Notes: generated by a model from the sequence alone, not told the origin. Shown: positions 9,701-19,675, counted from the stretch's first letter. The stretch: 64,000 nucleotides of DNA from Pycnopodia helianthoides (GCA_032158295.1 CM063262.1:8775394-8839393); one strand, 5' to 3'. Program-made: numbers and translations.

Positions 9701-12085
9701 CGATGTTTAAAGTGACCTTGAATAGCGTTTTACAGAACCTGTTGTAGTAAATAAAATGCATTTTTAAAAAGGTGTGCTGTCATTAAAGCAGCCGCAAAAA
9801 ACATAACAAATTAAATGCCCGTGCCCGTATTTAAAAGTCAATGGATTTTCATGAGCGAGGAATTTTATTTGTTAAACAGCTTAATACGACTGAACCTGAG
9901 AAGGAAATATTCAATGTCCCCGTTGTAAGATATTGCAGTAGTGACCATGCGCAGTACTTCACAATGACCCTCTACGGCGTGAAGGGTGTTCTGTTAACCT
10001 TTGGCCTCTTCCTAGCCTGGCAGACGAGAAATATTTGTATCTCACAGCTTAACGACAGTAAGTACACAGTCTTAAACCTAAGTAACCATGTATTCAATGT
10101 TTCAAAGCTAATTTATATCAAGTATTTTAAATGTACATATTATAAGAATTTGATATTGATCTGATATGAATTTATGAGCTGACTGTTCGTGTGTGTTTTT
10201 TCTACTGTGTAGGCTGCGCTTGTTTTTGTTTTGCTTTGATACCTTACCCCAGGCTGCAGTAACACACCTCAGGATGGTGGGATGCCTTCACTTTTGATTG
10301 TCCTGAAAAACCTGGATTTTTCAGTTTCATTTCGCTTTTTGTCAGTTGTTTTGTATTTCTTTATATCAACGTTGGCCAACCATTTTGTGCCTTATTGCTT
10401 GCTGATGTGCAAATTGCCGCATAAAGTATAATACAAAATAACAAGGTCTTGAACTTAAACAGAGTTGAAATAAAAGCAGAAATTATACACAACTCTGACA
10501 AAAAGTTTTAAAAGAATAAAAAGTACCAAGTTATTTGTGAGGTTGACTATTTACTAAAATCTAAATAATACACTCTCATTAATATTACTGGTTTAAGGCT
10601 GAATGGGATCGTGCTTCTACATAACAATACAAAAAGGAAAACTATAAACAATTGTTTTTTAATCTCGGATGTGTAATTTATCATGGCTTTGTATCCCAAT
10701 TATCTTTAGGTAAATACATCGCTGCCTCCGTGTACATTGTCTCTCTGACCATTGCTCTGACCGTTCCAACAATGAATATACTGGGTGATGACGTCAATAT
10801 GACGTATGGGATTCCCTCAGCAGCCATCGTGTTGGTGAACACAGTTGTGCTTTGCCTTAATTTTATCCCAAAGGTAACTTTTAAAACTTTTATATTTATC
10901 TGAATTTTGTTTGATTGTTTTTTGATATTTTTAACTCAACAAAAGCAGGCAGCTTTTTTAAAATAAATGTTTTAAACATAGTTGAGTAATGCAGTAGAAA
11001 TTTGTTAAGTGGTTTAGGGCAATTGTTTTCTAAGCCAAAGGTAACTTTTAAAACTTTTAAATTTATCTGAATTTTGTTTGATTGTTTTTTGATATTTTTA
11101 ACTCAACAAAAGCAGGCAGCTTTTTAAAAATAAATGTTTTAAACATAGTTGAGTAATGCAGTAGAAATTTGTTTAGTGGTTTGGGGCAATAGTTTTCTAA
11201 GCAATCTTCCTACCCTAGGAAAAAAAGAAGGCCCACTCTGTGATTCATCTTTACGTAAATGTAAAAAAGAAATACTAATTAAAAAGATAATTTGCAAAAA
11301 GTAATTTTTTCCGACTGAGATGAAAGCATTCAAGGACGAGAGAAGCTTTTGGTTAGACCCTTTACCAAGTTTACTTAGAAATAAACATTATAGCATTTGT
11401 ATTTACTCTTGACCCGGTAATTTCCTGCCAGTTAAGCCATTTGCAACCTCGTTCCCAGGGGTGATCGATCTCGCCGCGCCACTTTGTCCAGCATGTGTTA
11501 GTGACGAGAGGTACCGATACGGCGCGCTGCCTAAGGTAGCGAGGCTGAGCGATTTGTTAATAGTTTAATAATGTCAGTATATTGATCAATATCACACTTT
11601 GATAGGTGTACCTGCTGCTTACTCTAGAGGATAAAGGCATTCGCGTGAGTATGATTAATACAGAGGGATACGGCAACACGTCGAAGAAGCAGGTTTCCGA
11701 ACTACGCTCAAAACTCCAACAGGTAAAACAAAACTCCTACAGAAGTTACTTACGTCTGCCTCTTTCTGAAAATTTTACAATAACAGTTTAGTAAAGTTTC
11801 TCCCTAAATCTCTTTGTGCTTTTGAAACGAAAGCTATAACAATTCTTTAGGTAGTTATTTATTGTTAGTTTGATTATTATTGTTATTATTATTGTTATTT
11901 TGGCGGGACTGGTTATTATGACTGTATAGATTAATTTCACTCTCAGTTAACGACTTTGGGTTGAGGAGACAATAATCGAAGACAAGTTGAGTTCTTGACC
12001 TCATTATCATGTGTTTTTTGTCCTGTTAATTCAGAGACAAAAGGAACTTCAACAGCTGTGTGCAAAGATGTACAAGTATGAGTAA
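538..12085 (+). CDS. GABA-B-type class C GPCR, gene A (5'-partial, 15 exons seen)
   Basis: This is a metabotropic GABA receptor-like protein: an extracellular Venus-flytrap ligand domain, seven membrane helices and a short cytoplasmic coiled coil, acting at the cell surface through G proteins (family knowledge). Exons seen: 538-705, 2315-2422, 2762-2830, 4825-5022, 5416-5646, 5750-5813, 7392-7478, 8088-8238, 8884-9016, 9148-9261, 9556-9678, 9880-10057, 10710-10873, 11606-11722, 12035-12085. They sum to 1956 nt (651 residues plus stop) with no frame break and GT-AG borders throughout. Hallmarks are IKMSSP after TM1, AWQTRN at the end of TM5 and LNDSKYI before TM6. By analogy with gene B, signal-peptide exon 1 and exon 2 lie left of the window. 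The tail has the pattern VSELRSKLQQRQKELQQL, like the end of the GABBR1 coiled coil, but lacks an RSRR retention motif. The ligand is inferred from the family and not shown. Confidence 0.92.
2315..2422 (+). CDS. Gene A exon 4 (Venus-flytrap domain)
   Basis: Phase 0 to 0, 36 codons beginning YVDDFRKILEADGGQIVAAE. It fits the helix-strand step of the ligand domain. The donor is the weak AAG|GTGCTC, identical in gene B, so the boundary is supported by conservation of length and frame. Confidence 0.87.
2762..2830 (+). CDS. Gene A exon 5 (Venus-flytrap domain)
   Basis: A 23-codon microexon, phase 0 to 0: RQDARIIMHFMLKK then SHLVMLFCQ. It matches the class C step 'DVRIILG.....A..VFC'. The donor is CAG|GTAATT. 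Gene B has a same-length exon at 37355-37423. Confidence 0.87.
2831..4824. other. Gene A intron 5, no gene
   Basis: The intron aligns with gene B intron 5 (37424-38617). A block at about 3125-3225 is almost identical in both and creates a short spurious reading frame. It also holds poly-purine and T-rich tracts and one MITE (4211-4450). I see no exon in it. Confidence 0.6.
4211..4450. repeat. GGGTCA-palindrome MITE, copy 1 (complete)
   Basis: The terminal inverted repeats ACTCTAAAAACTCCC and GGGAGTTTTTAGAGT enclose about 240 bp of short, palindromically arranged GGGTCA/TGACCC motifs. This is the best-preserved of at least eight copies in the window. It has no coding capacity. Confidence 0.75.
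4825..5022 (+). CDS. Gene A exon 6 (Venus-flytrap domain)
   Basis: Phase 0 to 0, 66 codons. It starts AYLAEMYGAKYVWIKPIG, equivalent to 'A...GMYG..YVWI..G' in GABA-B receptors. An N-glycosylation sequon NAS follows W-L. The frame runs past the donor GTACGG without a stop, but the border is fixed by the gene B copy (38618-38815) and by phase. Confidence 0.9.
5416..5646 (+). CDS. Gene A exon 7 (Venus-flytrap domain)
   Basis: Phase 0 to 0, 77 codons. It contains YTYDGIIATALALNAS, the family's 'YAYDA..ALALAL' helix, and ends with NADNLDFTGLL, the usual 'F.G..G' strand leading into the ligand-domain core. The NAS sequon is conserved in gene B. Confidence 0.93.
5750..5813 (+). CDS. Gene A exon 8 (Venus-flytrap domain)
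   Basis: 64 nt, phase 0 in and 1 out, starting GRVLIKDGQRQTENVYVEQ. It encodes the 'G.V.F...G.R.....I.Q.' strands near the end of the ligand domain. Donor G|GTAAGT. Its split codon joins cleanly to exon 9. Confidence 0.9.
6306..7280. mobile_element. Non-coding DNA element inserted in gene A intron 8
   Basis: The ends are the 15-nt inverted repeats GCCTTGATCAAGGCG and CGCCTTGAGCAAGGC (one mismatch). The flanks read on from the gene B intron (39735-39745), which lacks this 975-bp block, so it is an insertion. Flanking AAAAAACTTA/AACAACCTTA may be a degenerate target duplication. The interior has CA/TG-rich stretches and no coding sequence. Confidence 0.6.
7392..7478 (+). CDS. Gene A exon 9 (end of Venus-flytrap domain)
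   Basis: 87 nt, phase 1 in and 1 out: GDKFETVMIYKVQ, then FQTVPGGSVLTWAG, the last ligand-domain strand with its W. Acceptor TTGTTACAG, donor GTAAAG. The upstream intron carries an insertion at 6306-7280 that gene B lacks. Confidence 0.92.
7755..7975 (+). pseudogene. LINE RT C-terminal remnant, gene A intron 9
   Basis: One frame gives GPHLWNDFPLHIKQATTVT followed by HFKTQVKTFLFK, the 'A..LWN.LP......s...FK..LKT.LF' end of CR1/L2-like reverse transcriptases. A roughly 90-bp piece is internally repeated (7755-7850 versus 7850-7945). The same remnant in gene B (41180-41340) shows that it was present before the genes duplicated. Confidence 0.55.
8088..8238 (+). CDS. Gene A exon 10 (linker and TM1)
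   Basis: 151 nt, phase 1 in and 2 out. A short VPVDG linker without a cysteine-rich domain (as in GABA-B and unlike mGlu receptors) leads into TM1, TLFALATLGSLMGLTFLFIN, and the basic stop-transfer RYKHRR. The split AG|G arginine codon is completed by exon 11. Confidence 0.93.
8884..9016 (+). CDS. Gene A exon 11 (ICL1, TM2, ECL1)
   Basis: 133 nt, phase 2 in and 0 out. It opens with AIKMSSPSLSNL, one of the strongest GABA-B signatures, then TM2 VVGCLLLYASVFASGW. It closes with a Cys-His pair at ECL1/TM3, where class C receptors place their disulfide cysteine. Confidence 0.95.
9148..9261 (+). CDS. Gene A exon 12 (TM3, ICL2)
   Basis: Phase 0 to 0, 38 codons: TM3 LLISVGLSLAFGSVFMKTYR followed by IHAIF, matching 'FGAMFAKTWRVHAIF' of GABA-B subunits. 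Donor ATT|GTAAGA. Confidence 0.94.
9556..9678 (+). CDS. Gene A exon 13 (TM4)
   Basis: Phase 0 to 0, 41 codons. It begins DLPDWKLISGVLMISVIDCV, the 'I.D.KL..I...L..D' pattern of GABA-B TM4, then WITLDTTHVYE entering ECL2. Confidence 0.93.
9880..10057 (+). CDS. Gene A exon 14 (ECL2, TM5)
   Basis: 178 nt, phase 0 in and 1 out. ECL2 has the conserved cysteine (VRYCSSDH). TM5 runs through YGVKGVLLTFGLFLAWQTRN, a near match to the GABA-B 'YKGLLMLFGCFLAWETRN' block, then ISQLND. An NTT sequon sits at the exon start. Confidence 0.95.
10710..10873 (+). CDS. Gene A exon 15 (TM6, TM7)
   Basis: 164 nt, phase 1 in and 0 out. It completes LNDSKYIAASVY, then TM6 IVSLTIALTVPTMNI, a short extracellular loop and TM7 AAIVLVNTVVLCLNFIPK. 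The 'FVPK'-type end of TM7 is typical of the family. Confidence 0.95.
11606..11722 (+). CDS. Gene A exon 16 (cytoplasmic tail, coiled coil start)
   Basis: Phase 0 to 0, 39 codons. It starts VYLLLTLEDKGIRVSMINTE and ends in a heptad-like KKQVSELRSKLQQ. GABA-B subunits pair through coiled coils here, and this one is much shorter than in mammalian subunits. Confidence 0.9.
12035..12085 (+). CDS. Gene A exon 17 (terminal exon)
   Basis: Acceptor TTAATTCAG, 16 codons RQKELQQLCAKMYKYE, stop TAA at 12083-12085. It extends the coiled coil by two more turns. The same exon occurs in gene B at 46368-46418 and, with a 1-nt deletion, at 15806. AATAAA at 12508-12513 is a plausible poly(A) signal, also kept downstream of gene B (47036-47041). 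Confidence 0.82.
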   Translation, partial: RQKELQQLCAKMYKYE

Positions 12086-13250
12086 GAAACCATCCAGCGA
12101 GAGTGAGGAGTTGAATGCTACATCCTCACGAAAAAGTTCTTTTTTGAAAAACCAACTTTTCCATTAAACTCAACGGTTGTAAAGCGAATGCGAAATGAAC
12201 TTTGATGAGGCATTTTAAAGTTAAACTTTAATCTCACAACACACATAATGTAATATTAAATAGTCTAAATGAGGTGTGGTTCTTCTATGGACCATATGCA
12301 TTGACGTCATCACACCGCCATCTAAGGTAAAAAGATGACGTAACAATGAAAAAACGCACATCTATGTACGTGCGGCGCGCAAGATGGGCCAATGAACCTT
12401 CTTTTGACCTCTAGCCGAGGGCGCCCTACTCGAATGACGTCATGTGCATAAGGTCTATTGCGCTTTATCCCCCACTTACGGACCGTATCAAAGCGCTCAA
12501 TATTTATAATAAAAGTAAGCAGAGCTTTGTTTGAATTATGACACCCGTTTATATTGCACCTTGTATGGTTCACAATGCGATGATGCGATGCGAATATCTG
12601 CAGCAACAATGTTGTATTTAATTGATGCAGATATTAGCTTCAATGCATTTTATATAACAATTCGCATTGCTATGATTGAATATAATAGTGTAATTTTAAC
12701 AGTCATTTTAATAAATATTTAAATTTCTTACATAGTCCTAAATATGAATATTTGTAGGAACGTAAGTTCTTAAAAAAAATACATTTGAGGACTGTTTAGT
12801 GTTAAAAAATATAAATAAATTGTTTAAAGGTTTATGGTGTATGGTTTATGGTTTATTTAAAAACAATGTTCATCAGATCAAAGTTAACTAGCGCGGGTGA
12901 GTCATACAATTTAGTATTCAATCTCTGACAACAATAATTACTAAAGTTGCAAGAAAAATAATTGGAGCCAGTTTTGTGCCTTTAGTTTGTAGATGTTCAA
13001 ATACTACAAAATGTTTCCATTGTCCTGGAAAAAATTACCAGCTGAGATGTTGGCGTACCATAACTCAAACCTTGCGTTTACTCTTAGTTTTGCAAAGCCG
13101 AAAAAGGCATATTTTTAGTTTACACATTTGTATCGACTGTTCCGAGTATTTGTTTGAAACTGTCGACACCCGAGGTGATCCCGAGGTTCGTCTACTTTCC
13201 CGAAGACGAGGGATAATTAAACGCAGCCAGGATCACCTCCGGAGTCGTAC

Positions 13251-13482
13251 AATCTAAAAACTTCAGAGTCAGAATTGACTCAGATCCGAGGTCTAAGGGG
13301 ACGTGACCCATTTCTGGGTCAAGCTTACCAGGAAACTGATTTTTAAAATGGGACTTTGGCTCAGATTCTGCGTCAGTTGACCAATTTCTGGATAAATATA
13401 TCAAAGATTCCGAGTCAAACTGACCCATAGATGGGTCAGAACCGGAAACGGATAAATTCTGACCAGGTAGTTCATAAAGTGT
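13251..13482. repeat. GGGTCA-palindrome MITE, copy 2
   Basis: Diverged member of the family best seen at 4211-4450: repeated TGACCCATTTCTGGGTCA-type motifs and a decayed AGTTTTTAGAGTGT right end (TAGTTCATAAAGTGT). It is shared with the duplicated flank. Confidence 0.6.
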
Positions 13483-14010
13483 ATATTAAACCATATTTTT
13501 ATGATGCTTCATTTAAATGAAGCCTCACTGTCTGATTTATACCAAGTTTTGATATGAAGGAAGGGGTTTATCTCAAAACAAGTTTAGCTGCTGCTTTTAT
13601 AATTCTTGAACTTACGTGGCAATTATGACGACAAGTTAAAAGAGTCCAACATGACCAGTACAGTATCTTGCCTGCCAGAAAAGCTACAGAATGTACAATG
13701 TTTTTTGAAAGCAAAGGTGAAACGGTCTGTAAGGATAAAAGGTAAACTTATTTAGGACTTAATATAAATGTCTGGAATTAAAATAAATTCGACAGCGGTA
13801 ATACGTTGCCTGGGAGATCTGAAACATTACCAATTCATAATTTGCAATGATGTTTTTATGCCACCGTCTTAGAAAAAACAAAACAACTGGTGAAACAATG
13901 GAAACGAACATCTATTATTAAACGTGCAATACCAACGATGGGCAAATGAGCAACGTTTTCACTTTTTTGTGACGCCACCTTACTCATTGCAAGTGACGTC
14001 ATTTGCTTAA

Positions 14011-14907
14011 AGGGACACACCGGCTTCGTTGGGCTATTTGGGCTACAAAATAGACTAAAACATGATTCCAAATAATTTCCTGGAATGGAGAAGAACGGTT
14101 CATAAAAGAAACCATACAATTTGGCCGTTGTCAAGCATTTTTCAAAAAACCAAGGTCATTTGACTTTTCGGAACCAAAATGTGGTTCCGAAAAGTCACGT
14201 GATCTTCAGAGTTAGTTTTACTTCCAGCCGTATAAAAGTAAACTATACTGAAGCAAATTGAAGTCTTTATTTTTTTTAAAATTGTTCATGAGTATTTGAC
14301 AAAAAAGACTATGTATTCAGTTTTTAGTTACAAGTTGTAAATAATGATGAAAAATCGAACGCAAGATTCGCATTCAGAGAGTCCGTGCATTACGACGCAT
14401 CAGCGTGGGGAGCTAGCGGGTAAACCTCGGGGCCATGTTCCCTGTACAGCCAGTGCCGTGTCTCGTTGGGCCAGAGAGACAAACCACTGGCCCCACGAGA
14501 CACGTCATTGCTAAACACGTTTTGTTTAAAGAGGGTTTTGGTTTGTAGCCCTAGCTATTATTCTCGAACTATTGTCACGTTACGTGATGCCTGCGCTATA
14601 CACGCGGCGGGACGACGACGAATAGCTGCAAGATGTCCACATAATACTAGCTGGTGTGGATCGGACTGTGTTGATGTCGTTTTTATTAATTACACGTTCA
14701 TTTTTACTTGGTGGATATGAAGACTGGATCCTCATGCCTTGCCATTGTTACAATTAATACATAAACAGACCAACAGTCTACTTACAACAATGCCACGTAA
14801 ACTTGACAGTTGCGAAGGCTAGAAAAGCGTATACGCTGACACTTGACCGTGTTTTTCTTCTTCATATTTTTCGTTAATTACGTGACATTTTGATGATTTT
14901 TTTCGTT
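14011..14907. mobile_element. TTAA-flanked non-autonomous DNA transposon, 3'-truncated copy
   Basis: The left end is TTAA then AGGGACACACCGGCTT. It contains the internal palindrome GACTTTTCGGAACCA/TGGTTCCGAAAAGTC. The last ~100 bp and right inverted repeat present in the copies at 39774 and 58041 are missing. The duplicated unit 2 lacks it, so it arrived after that duplication or was lost from unit 2. Confidence 0.75.
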
Positions 14908-15805
14908 AAAATAGATAAGATTAATAAAACAGTGGTGGGCATTTGTTTTATATTTAAAAAAATGTAAATTATTTTGCTTATATAGAATGAAATCTTTACA
15001 TGTAAGCCGAAGTAGAATCGTTGGCAATGTGTCTATCTTGTTGTCATAACCAGCGAGACGTTTTTCGGTTGAAATTATAATTTTTTTACATTCACTATCT
15101 CGGATAACCTATTTCATATTTTGTTTTCCTTTTTGCCTTTTTAAGGTCTTACATTGTGTGGCTCAACAGAACTGAAAATATTTTTGAAGACGTTCTCCTT
15201 CAAGATTTCTAGGGCAATTTTTACTGACCTCAATTACTAAGCGTTACATCGTACGGCTTTGCAGTTGGAAGGGGAGGGGTTTTAAGGTCATTTTAAGTGT
15301 TCATTCATGGCTTACATGAAGAAAACTAGACGTGATCAAATCTCCCAGATATTTACTGAGTACATTATGGACTGACATGTATTGTCAGTTTTAATATCCG
15401 ATGTCACGTAACAGATTGCAAGCATGTACCTTCACATAAGTTCCAATAAAATGACACAACTTCTTTTCAGAAATTTGATTTCTTCAGTTAAAAAAAACCC
15501 CAATAACATAAACCGAATTTCTATTTCTGCATATTGCTCTAAAATTCTTTCACAATAACAGTTTAGGAAAGTTTTCCCCTAAATCTCTGTGTGCTTTTGA
15601 TACGAAAGCTATAACAATTCTGTAGGTATTTATTTATTGTTAGTGTTATTATTATTATTATTATTTTTGGGGGACTGGTTATAACGACTTGACTGTATAT
15701 ATTAATTTCACTCTCAGTTAACGACTTTGGGTTGAGGAGACAATAATCAAAGACAAGTCGTGTTCTTGACCTCATTATCATGTGCTTTTCGTCCTGTTAA
15801 TTCAG

Positions 15806-15967
15806 AGACAAAGGAACTTCAACAGCTGTGTGCAAAGATGTACAAGTATGAGTAAGAAACCATCCAGCGAGAGTGAGGAGTTAAATGCTACATCGTCACA
15901 AAAAAGTTCTTGTTTGAAAACCAACTTTTCCATTAAACTCAACGGTTGTAAAGCAAATTCGAACTGA
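15806..15967 (+). pseudogene. Duplicate terminal GABA-B exon with 1-nt deletion
   Basis: The acceptor TTAATTCAG is intact, but the run of A's after AGAC is one shorter than at 12035 and 46368. Read in phase 0 the frame therefore shifts after two codons, loses the coiled coil and stays open for 53 codons to TGA at 15965, through SKKPSSESEELNATSS. It could be a dead exon copy or an alternative last exon giving gene A a Ser-rich tail. No transcript evidence is available here. Confidence 0.6.
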
Positions 15968-16892
15968 ACTTTGATGAGGCATTTTAAAGTTAAACTTATA
16001 GTCTCACAACACACATAATGTAATATTAAATAGTCTAAATGAGGTGTGGTTCTTCTATGGACCATATGCATTGACGTCATCACGCCGCCATCTTAGAGGT
16101 AAAAAGATGACGTAACAATGAAAAAACGCACATCTATGTACGTGCAGCGCGCAAGATAGGCCAATTAGCAACCTTCTTTTGACCTCTAGCCGAGGGCGCC
16201 CTACTCAAATGACGTCATGTGCATAACATATATTGCGCTTTATCACCCCCAGATGGACGTATCAAAGAGCTCATTATTTATAACAAAAGTAAGCAGAGCT
16301 TTGTTTGCATTATGACACCCGTTTATATTGCACCCTTGTATGGCTTACAATGCGATGTTGCGAATATCTGCAGCAACCATGTTGTATGTAATTGATGCAG
16401 ATATTAGCTTCAATGCACTTTATATAACAATTAATTATGATAAAATATAAAAGTGTAACTTTAACAGCCATTTTACTAAATATTAAAATTTCTCACATAG
16501 TCCTATTTAAGATATGAATATTTTTTGTAGGAACGTTCAACGTAGGGTAAGTTATTCAACAAGCATAAACAAAAAAGACATTTGAGGACTGTCTAGTGGT
16601 AAAAAACTCATTTGTTTTCTTTTATTAGTTTGTAGATGTTCAAAAACTACAAAACAATTCCATTGTCTTGGAAAAAATTACCAGCTGAGATGCTGGCGTA
16701 CCAGAACTCAAACCTTGCATTTCCTCTTAGTTTTGCAAAGCCGAAAAAGTCATATTCATAGTTTACAAATTTGTATCGACTGTTCCGAGTATCTGTTTGA
16801 AACTGCGACACCCGAGGTGATCCCGAGGTTCGTCTACTTTCCCGAAGACGAGGGATAATTAAACGCAGCCAGGATCACCTCCGGAGTCGTAC

Positions 16893-17118
16893 AATCTAAA
16901 AACTCTGAGTCAAAATTGACTCAGATCCGAGGTCTAAGGGGACGTGACCCATTTCTGGGTCAAGCTTACCAAGAAACTGTTTTTTTTAAATGGGACTTTG
17001 GCTCAGATTCTGCGTCAGTTGACCAATTTCTGGATAAATATATCAAAGATTCCGAGTCAAACTGACCCATAATGGGTCAGAACCGGAAACGGATAAATTC
17101 TGACCAGGTTAGTTCACA
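16893..17118. repeat. GGGTCA-palindrome MITE, copy 3
   Basis: Counterpart of copy 2 in duplication unit 2, with the same motif order. Confidence 0.55.
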
Positions 17119-17210
17119 ATTACGACACCCTAGGTGATCCCGAGGTTCGTTCTACTTTCCCGAAGACGAGGGATAATTAAACGCAGCCAGGATCACCTCC
17201 GGAGTCGTAC

Positions 17211-17435
17211 GTTCTAAAATCTTCAGAATTGACTCAGATCCGAGGTCCAAGGGGACGTGACCCATTTCTGGGTCAAGCTTACCAAGAAACTGTTTTTTTT
17301 AAGGGACTTTGGCTAAGAATCTGCGTCAGTTGACCAATTTCTGGATCATTATAACAAAGATTCCGAGTGAAACTGACCCACACATGGGTCAGAACCGGAA
17401 ACGGGTCAATTCTGACCCGGTAGTTCTTAGTGTAG
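17211..17435. repeat. GGGTCA-palindrome MITE, copy 4
   Basis: Second tandem copy within duplication unit 2, including GACCCGGTAGTTCTTAGTGT at its right end. Confidence 0.55.
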
Positions 17436-18526
17436 ATTAAACCATACTTTTATGATGCTTCATTCAAATGAAGCCTCACTGTCTGATGTGTACCAAGTTT
17501 TGATATGAAAAAGGGGTCTCAAACAAGTTTAGCTGCTGCCTTTATAATTCTTAAATTTATGTGGCAATTATGACGACAAATTAAAAGCCACAGAATGTTC
17601 AAAGTTAGTTTTTTTCGAAAGCAAAGGTAATATGGTCTGTAAGGTGAAGGGTAAACTTATTTACCACATAATAATAATCTCTTGAGTTAAAATAACGGTA
17701 ATACGTTGCATGGGAGATTGGCAACATTACCAATTCATAATTTTCGATAAAACTGGTGAAACAATGGAAAAGATTTGTAAAACAGTGGGGGCTGTTGTTA
17801 CGTTTTATATAACAATATGTAATTTGTTTATGTTTTGCTTTTATATAATGAAATTTTTACACGTAAATGTAAGTAGAATCGTTGGCAATGTGTCTATCTT
17901 GTTGTCATATCCAGCGAGACATTTTTCGGTTGAAATTATAATTTCTTAACAGTCACTATCTCGGATAACCTATTTCATATTTTGTTTTTCTTTTTGCCTT
18001 TTTAAAGTCTTACATTGTGTGGCTCAACAGAACTGGAAATATTTTTCAAGACGTTCTCCTACAAGATTTCAAGGGCAATTTTTACTGACCTCAATTACTA
18101 AGCGTTACATCATACGGCTTTGCAGTTGGAAGGGGAGGAGTTTCAAGGTCATTGTAAATGTTCAATTGTATGGCTTACATGAAATAAACTAGACGTGATC
18201 AAATCTCCCAGATATTCACTGAATACATTATGGAATGACATATTGTTAGTTTTCATCCGATGCCACGTAACAGATTGCAACCATGTACCTTCACATAAGT
18301 TCCAATAAAATGAAACAACTTCTTTTCAGAAATAAGATTTCTTCAGTTAAAAAAAACCCCAATAACATAAACCGAATTATTTCTATTTCTGCATATTGTT
18401 CTAAAGTTCTTTTCACTTTTGTCCCCTCGCTTTAGATAGATTTATAATTTTTTTCTTGACTGATCAATTGTAATTGTGCATCTGACGTTTGGTTGGATTA
18501 TATTCACCTCTTTGATTCAAAATGCG

Positions 18527-18878
18527 TTAAAGGTATTATGCAGGATTGGTAGAGCTGACAAAATAATCACAGACAGTGTTCATGTTTTGTGTAATCAACC
18601 ACATACATGAAATAACAAACCTGTGGAAATTTGAGCTCAATTGGTCATCGAGGTCACGAGAAAATAGTGAAAAGAGACCTTATGTGTTTTCTGTTTTTCA
18701 AACATATCGCGCATGATAAAAACTATTGTGTTACTAATTTCTCAGAAACGATAGCATTTTAGGCAGAAATATTTTAAGGAACCCTTTCTACCATTAGTTA
18801 CTTTAAATCATGTAAGTTATGTGTGAATCTGTGAACATTTGTGTTTTCGATCTTACAAATAGTGTACAGGGCCTTTAA
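18527..18878. repeat. TTAAAGG-ended MITE
   Basis: It begins TTAAAGGTATTATGCAGG and ends GTACAGGGCCTTTAA. The interior (GTCACGAGAAAATAGTGAAAA, GAAACGATAGCATTTTA) is the reverse complement of 48701-49059. Both ends carry TTAA next to AGG/CCT. No coding sequence. Confidence 0.65.
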
Positions 18879-18879
18879 G

Positions 18880-19675
18880 ACCCAACTACTATGCGGTAGG
18901 TAAGTGAATATGATTGTGCCTTTGGTGATACAAGCATGGAGTGTGACACACACAGTCAGAGTATATCATGCAAAAAATACTTGGCTATGGGCCACATCGC
19001 ATAATTGAGGTTTCGATCTTGGGAGACTCAAATTTTGATATTTTTGTCTAAATGGTTCTAGTATGACCAGTAAGCTTTCAGACTAAACATAAATGATGAT
19101 GCTTTTTATCCTAACTAATCCTGTATGATACCAAGTTTAAACCCCAGTTTAAACAAGCACACTTACATTGAACAACGTAAAGTCAGCGTCGGTTCTTTCA
19201 ACATCATGGACGGTTTGGCCGCTGTTTCCACCCCATCCAAGGGTTTGTCAAACTCAACATTAAACTCAAATTGATCAGTTTAGATAACATCACGTGATGT
19301 TGGGAAACTGCGCTCTGATGATCTTCCTTTAATGGAATTGCGCCACGCACTAATATTCAGATCTGGGCCCAATGGAATGGCTCTGCTTACCGTAAGCATA
19401 GATTCGGCGCTTACGGGAAGCAGGGAATTCCGCACTTACGTCAAGCCTATTTCACGGGTGAGAAGGGAGTTTTTGGTTGTGCGCTTGCGTACCCCTCGGC
19501 ATTCTTCGATCACGCAGCTCGGCGCAGAAACTCGGCGTTTGGCATGTGAGCGAAGAATGGTGATAGCAAGCGCAGCATTCGGCGATAAGCAGAGCCATGA
19601 AACCGAGCCCCGTTGTTAACAATTCTTTGCATCTTCAACATTATGATTGTTTCAATCGCGTCGACAACTGCCTCA
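18880..19675. other. Upstream region of gene B, no gene recognised
   Basis: It lies between the MITE and the gene B TATA box. A short open frame from 19332 (95 codons) has no recognisable motif and a base composition like the surrounding GC-richer promoter-proximal DNA. I call no feature here. Confidence 0.4.

Larger units (their letters stand above)
11766..15545. repeat. Tandem duplication unit 1: last exon of gene A plus 3' flank
   Basis: This segment recurs immediately downstream as 15546-18415, from the end of intron 16 through exon 17 and on to a shared CTATTTCTGCATATTG boundary. Unit 1 is longer mainly because it contains a TTAA-flanked element (14011-14907) absent from unit 2. Gene B carries the homologous single flank at about 46120-47900. 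Conserved pieces include two CRE palindromes (12302, 12435) and an 84-bp block at 13165-13250 that reappears at 16808, 17126 and 47529. Confidence 0.8.
15546..18415. repeat. Tandem duplication unit 2 (last exon plus 3' flank)
   Basis: Second copy of 11766-15545. It lacks the TTAA element but contains an extra ~320-bp internal duplication: the 84-bp block plus GGGTCA MITE occurs twice, at 16808-17118 and 17126-17435. Two CRE palindromes (16072, 16210) are kept. Confidence 0.8.

Noticed and set aside
19332..19619. 95-codon open frame upstream of gene B
   Set aside because: No motif, overlaps an opposite-strand frame of equal length and precedes the TATA box; treated as upstream DNA.
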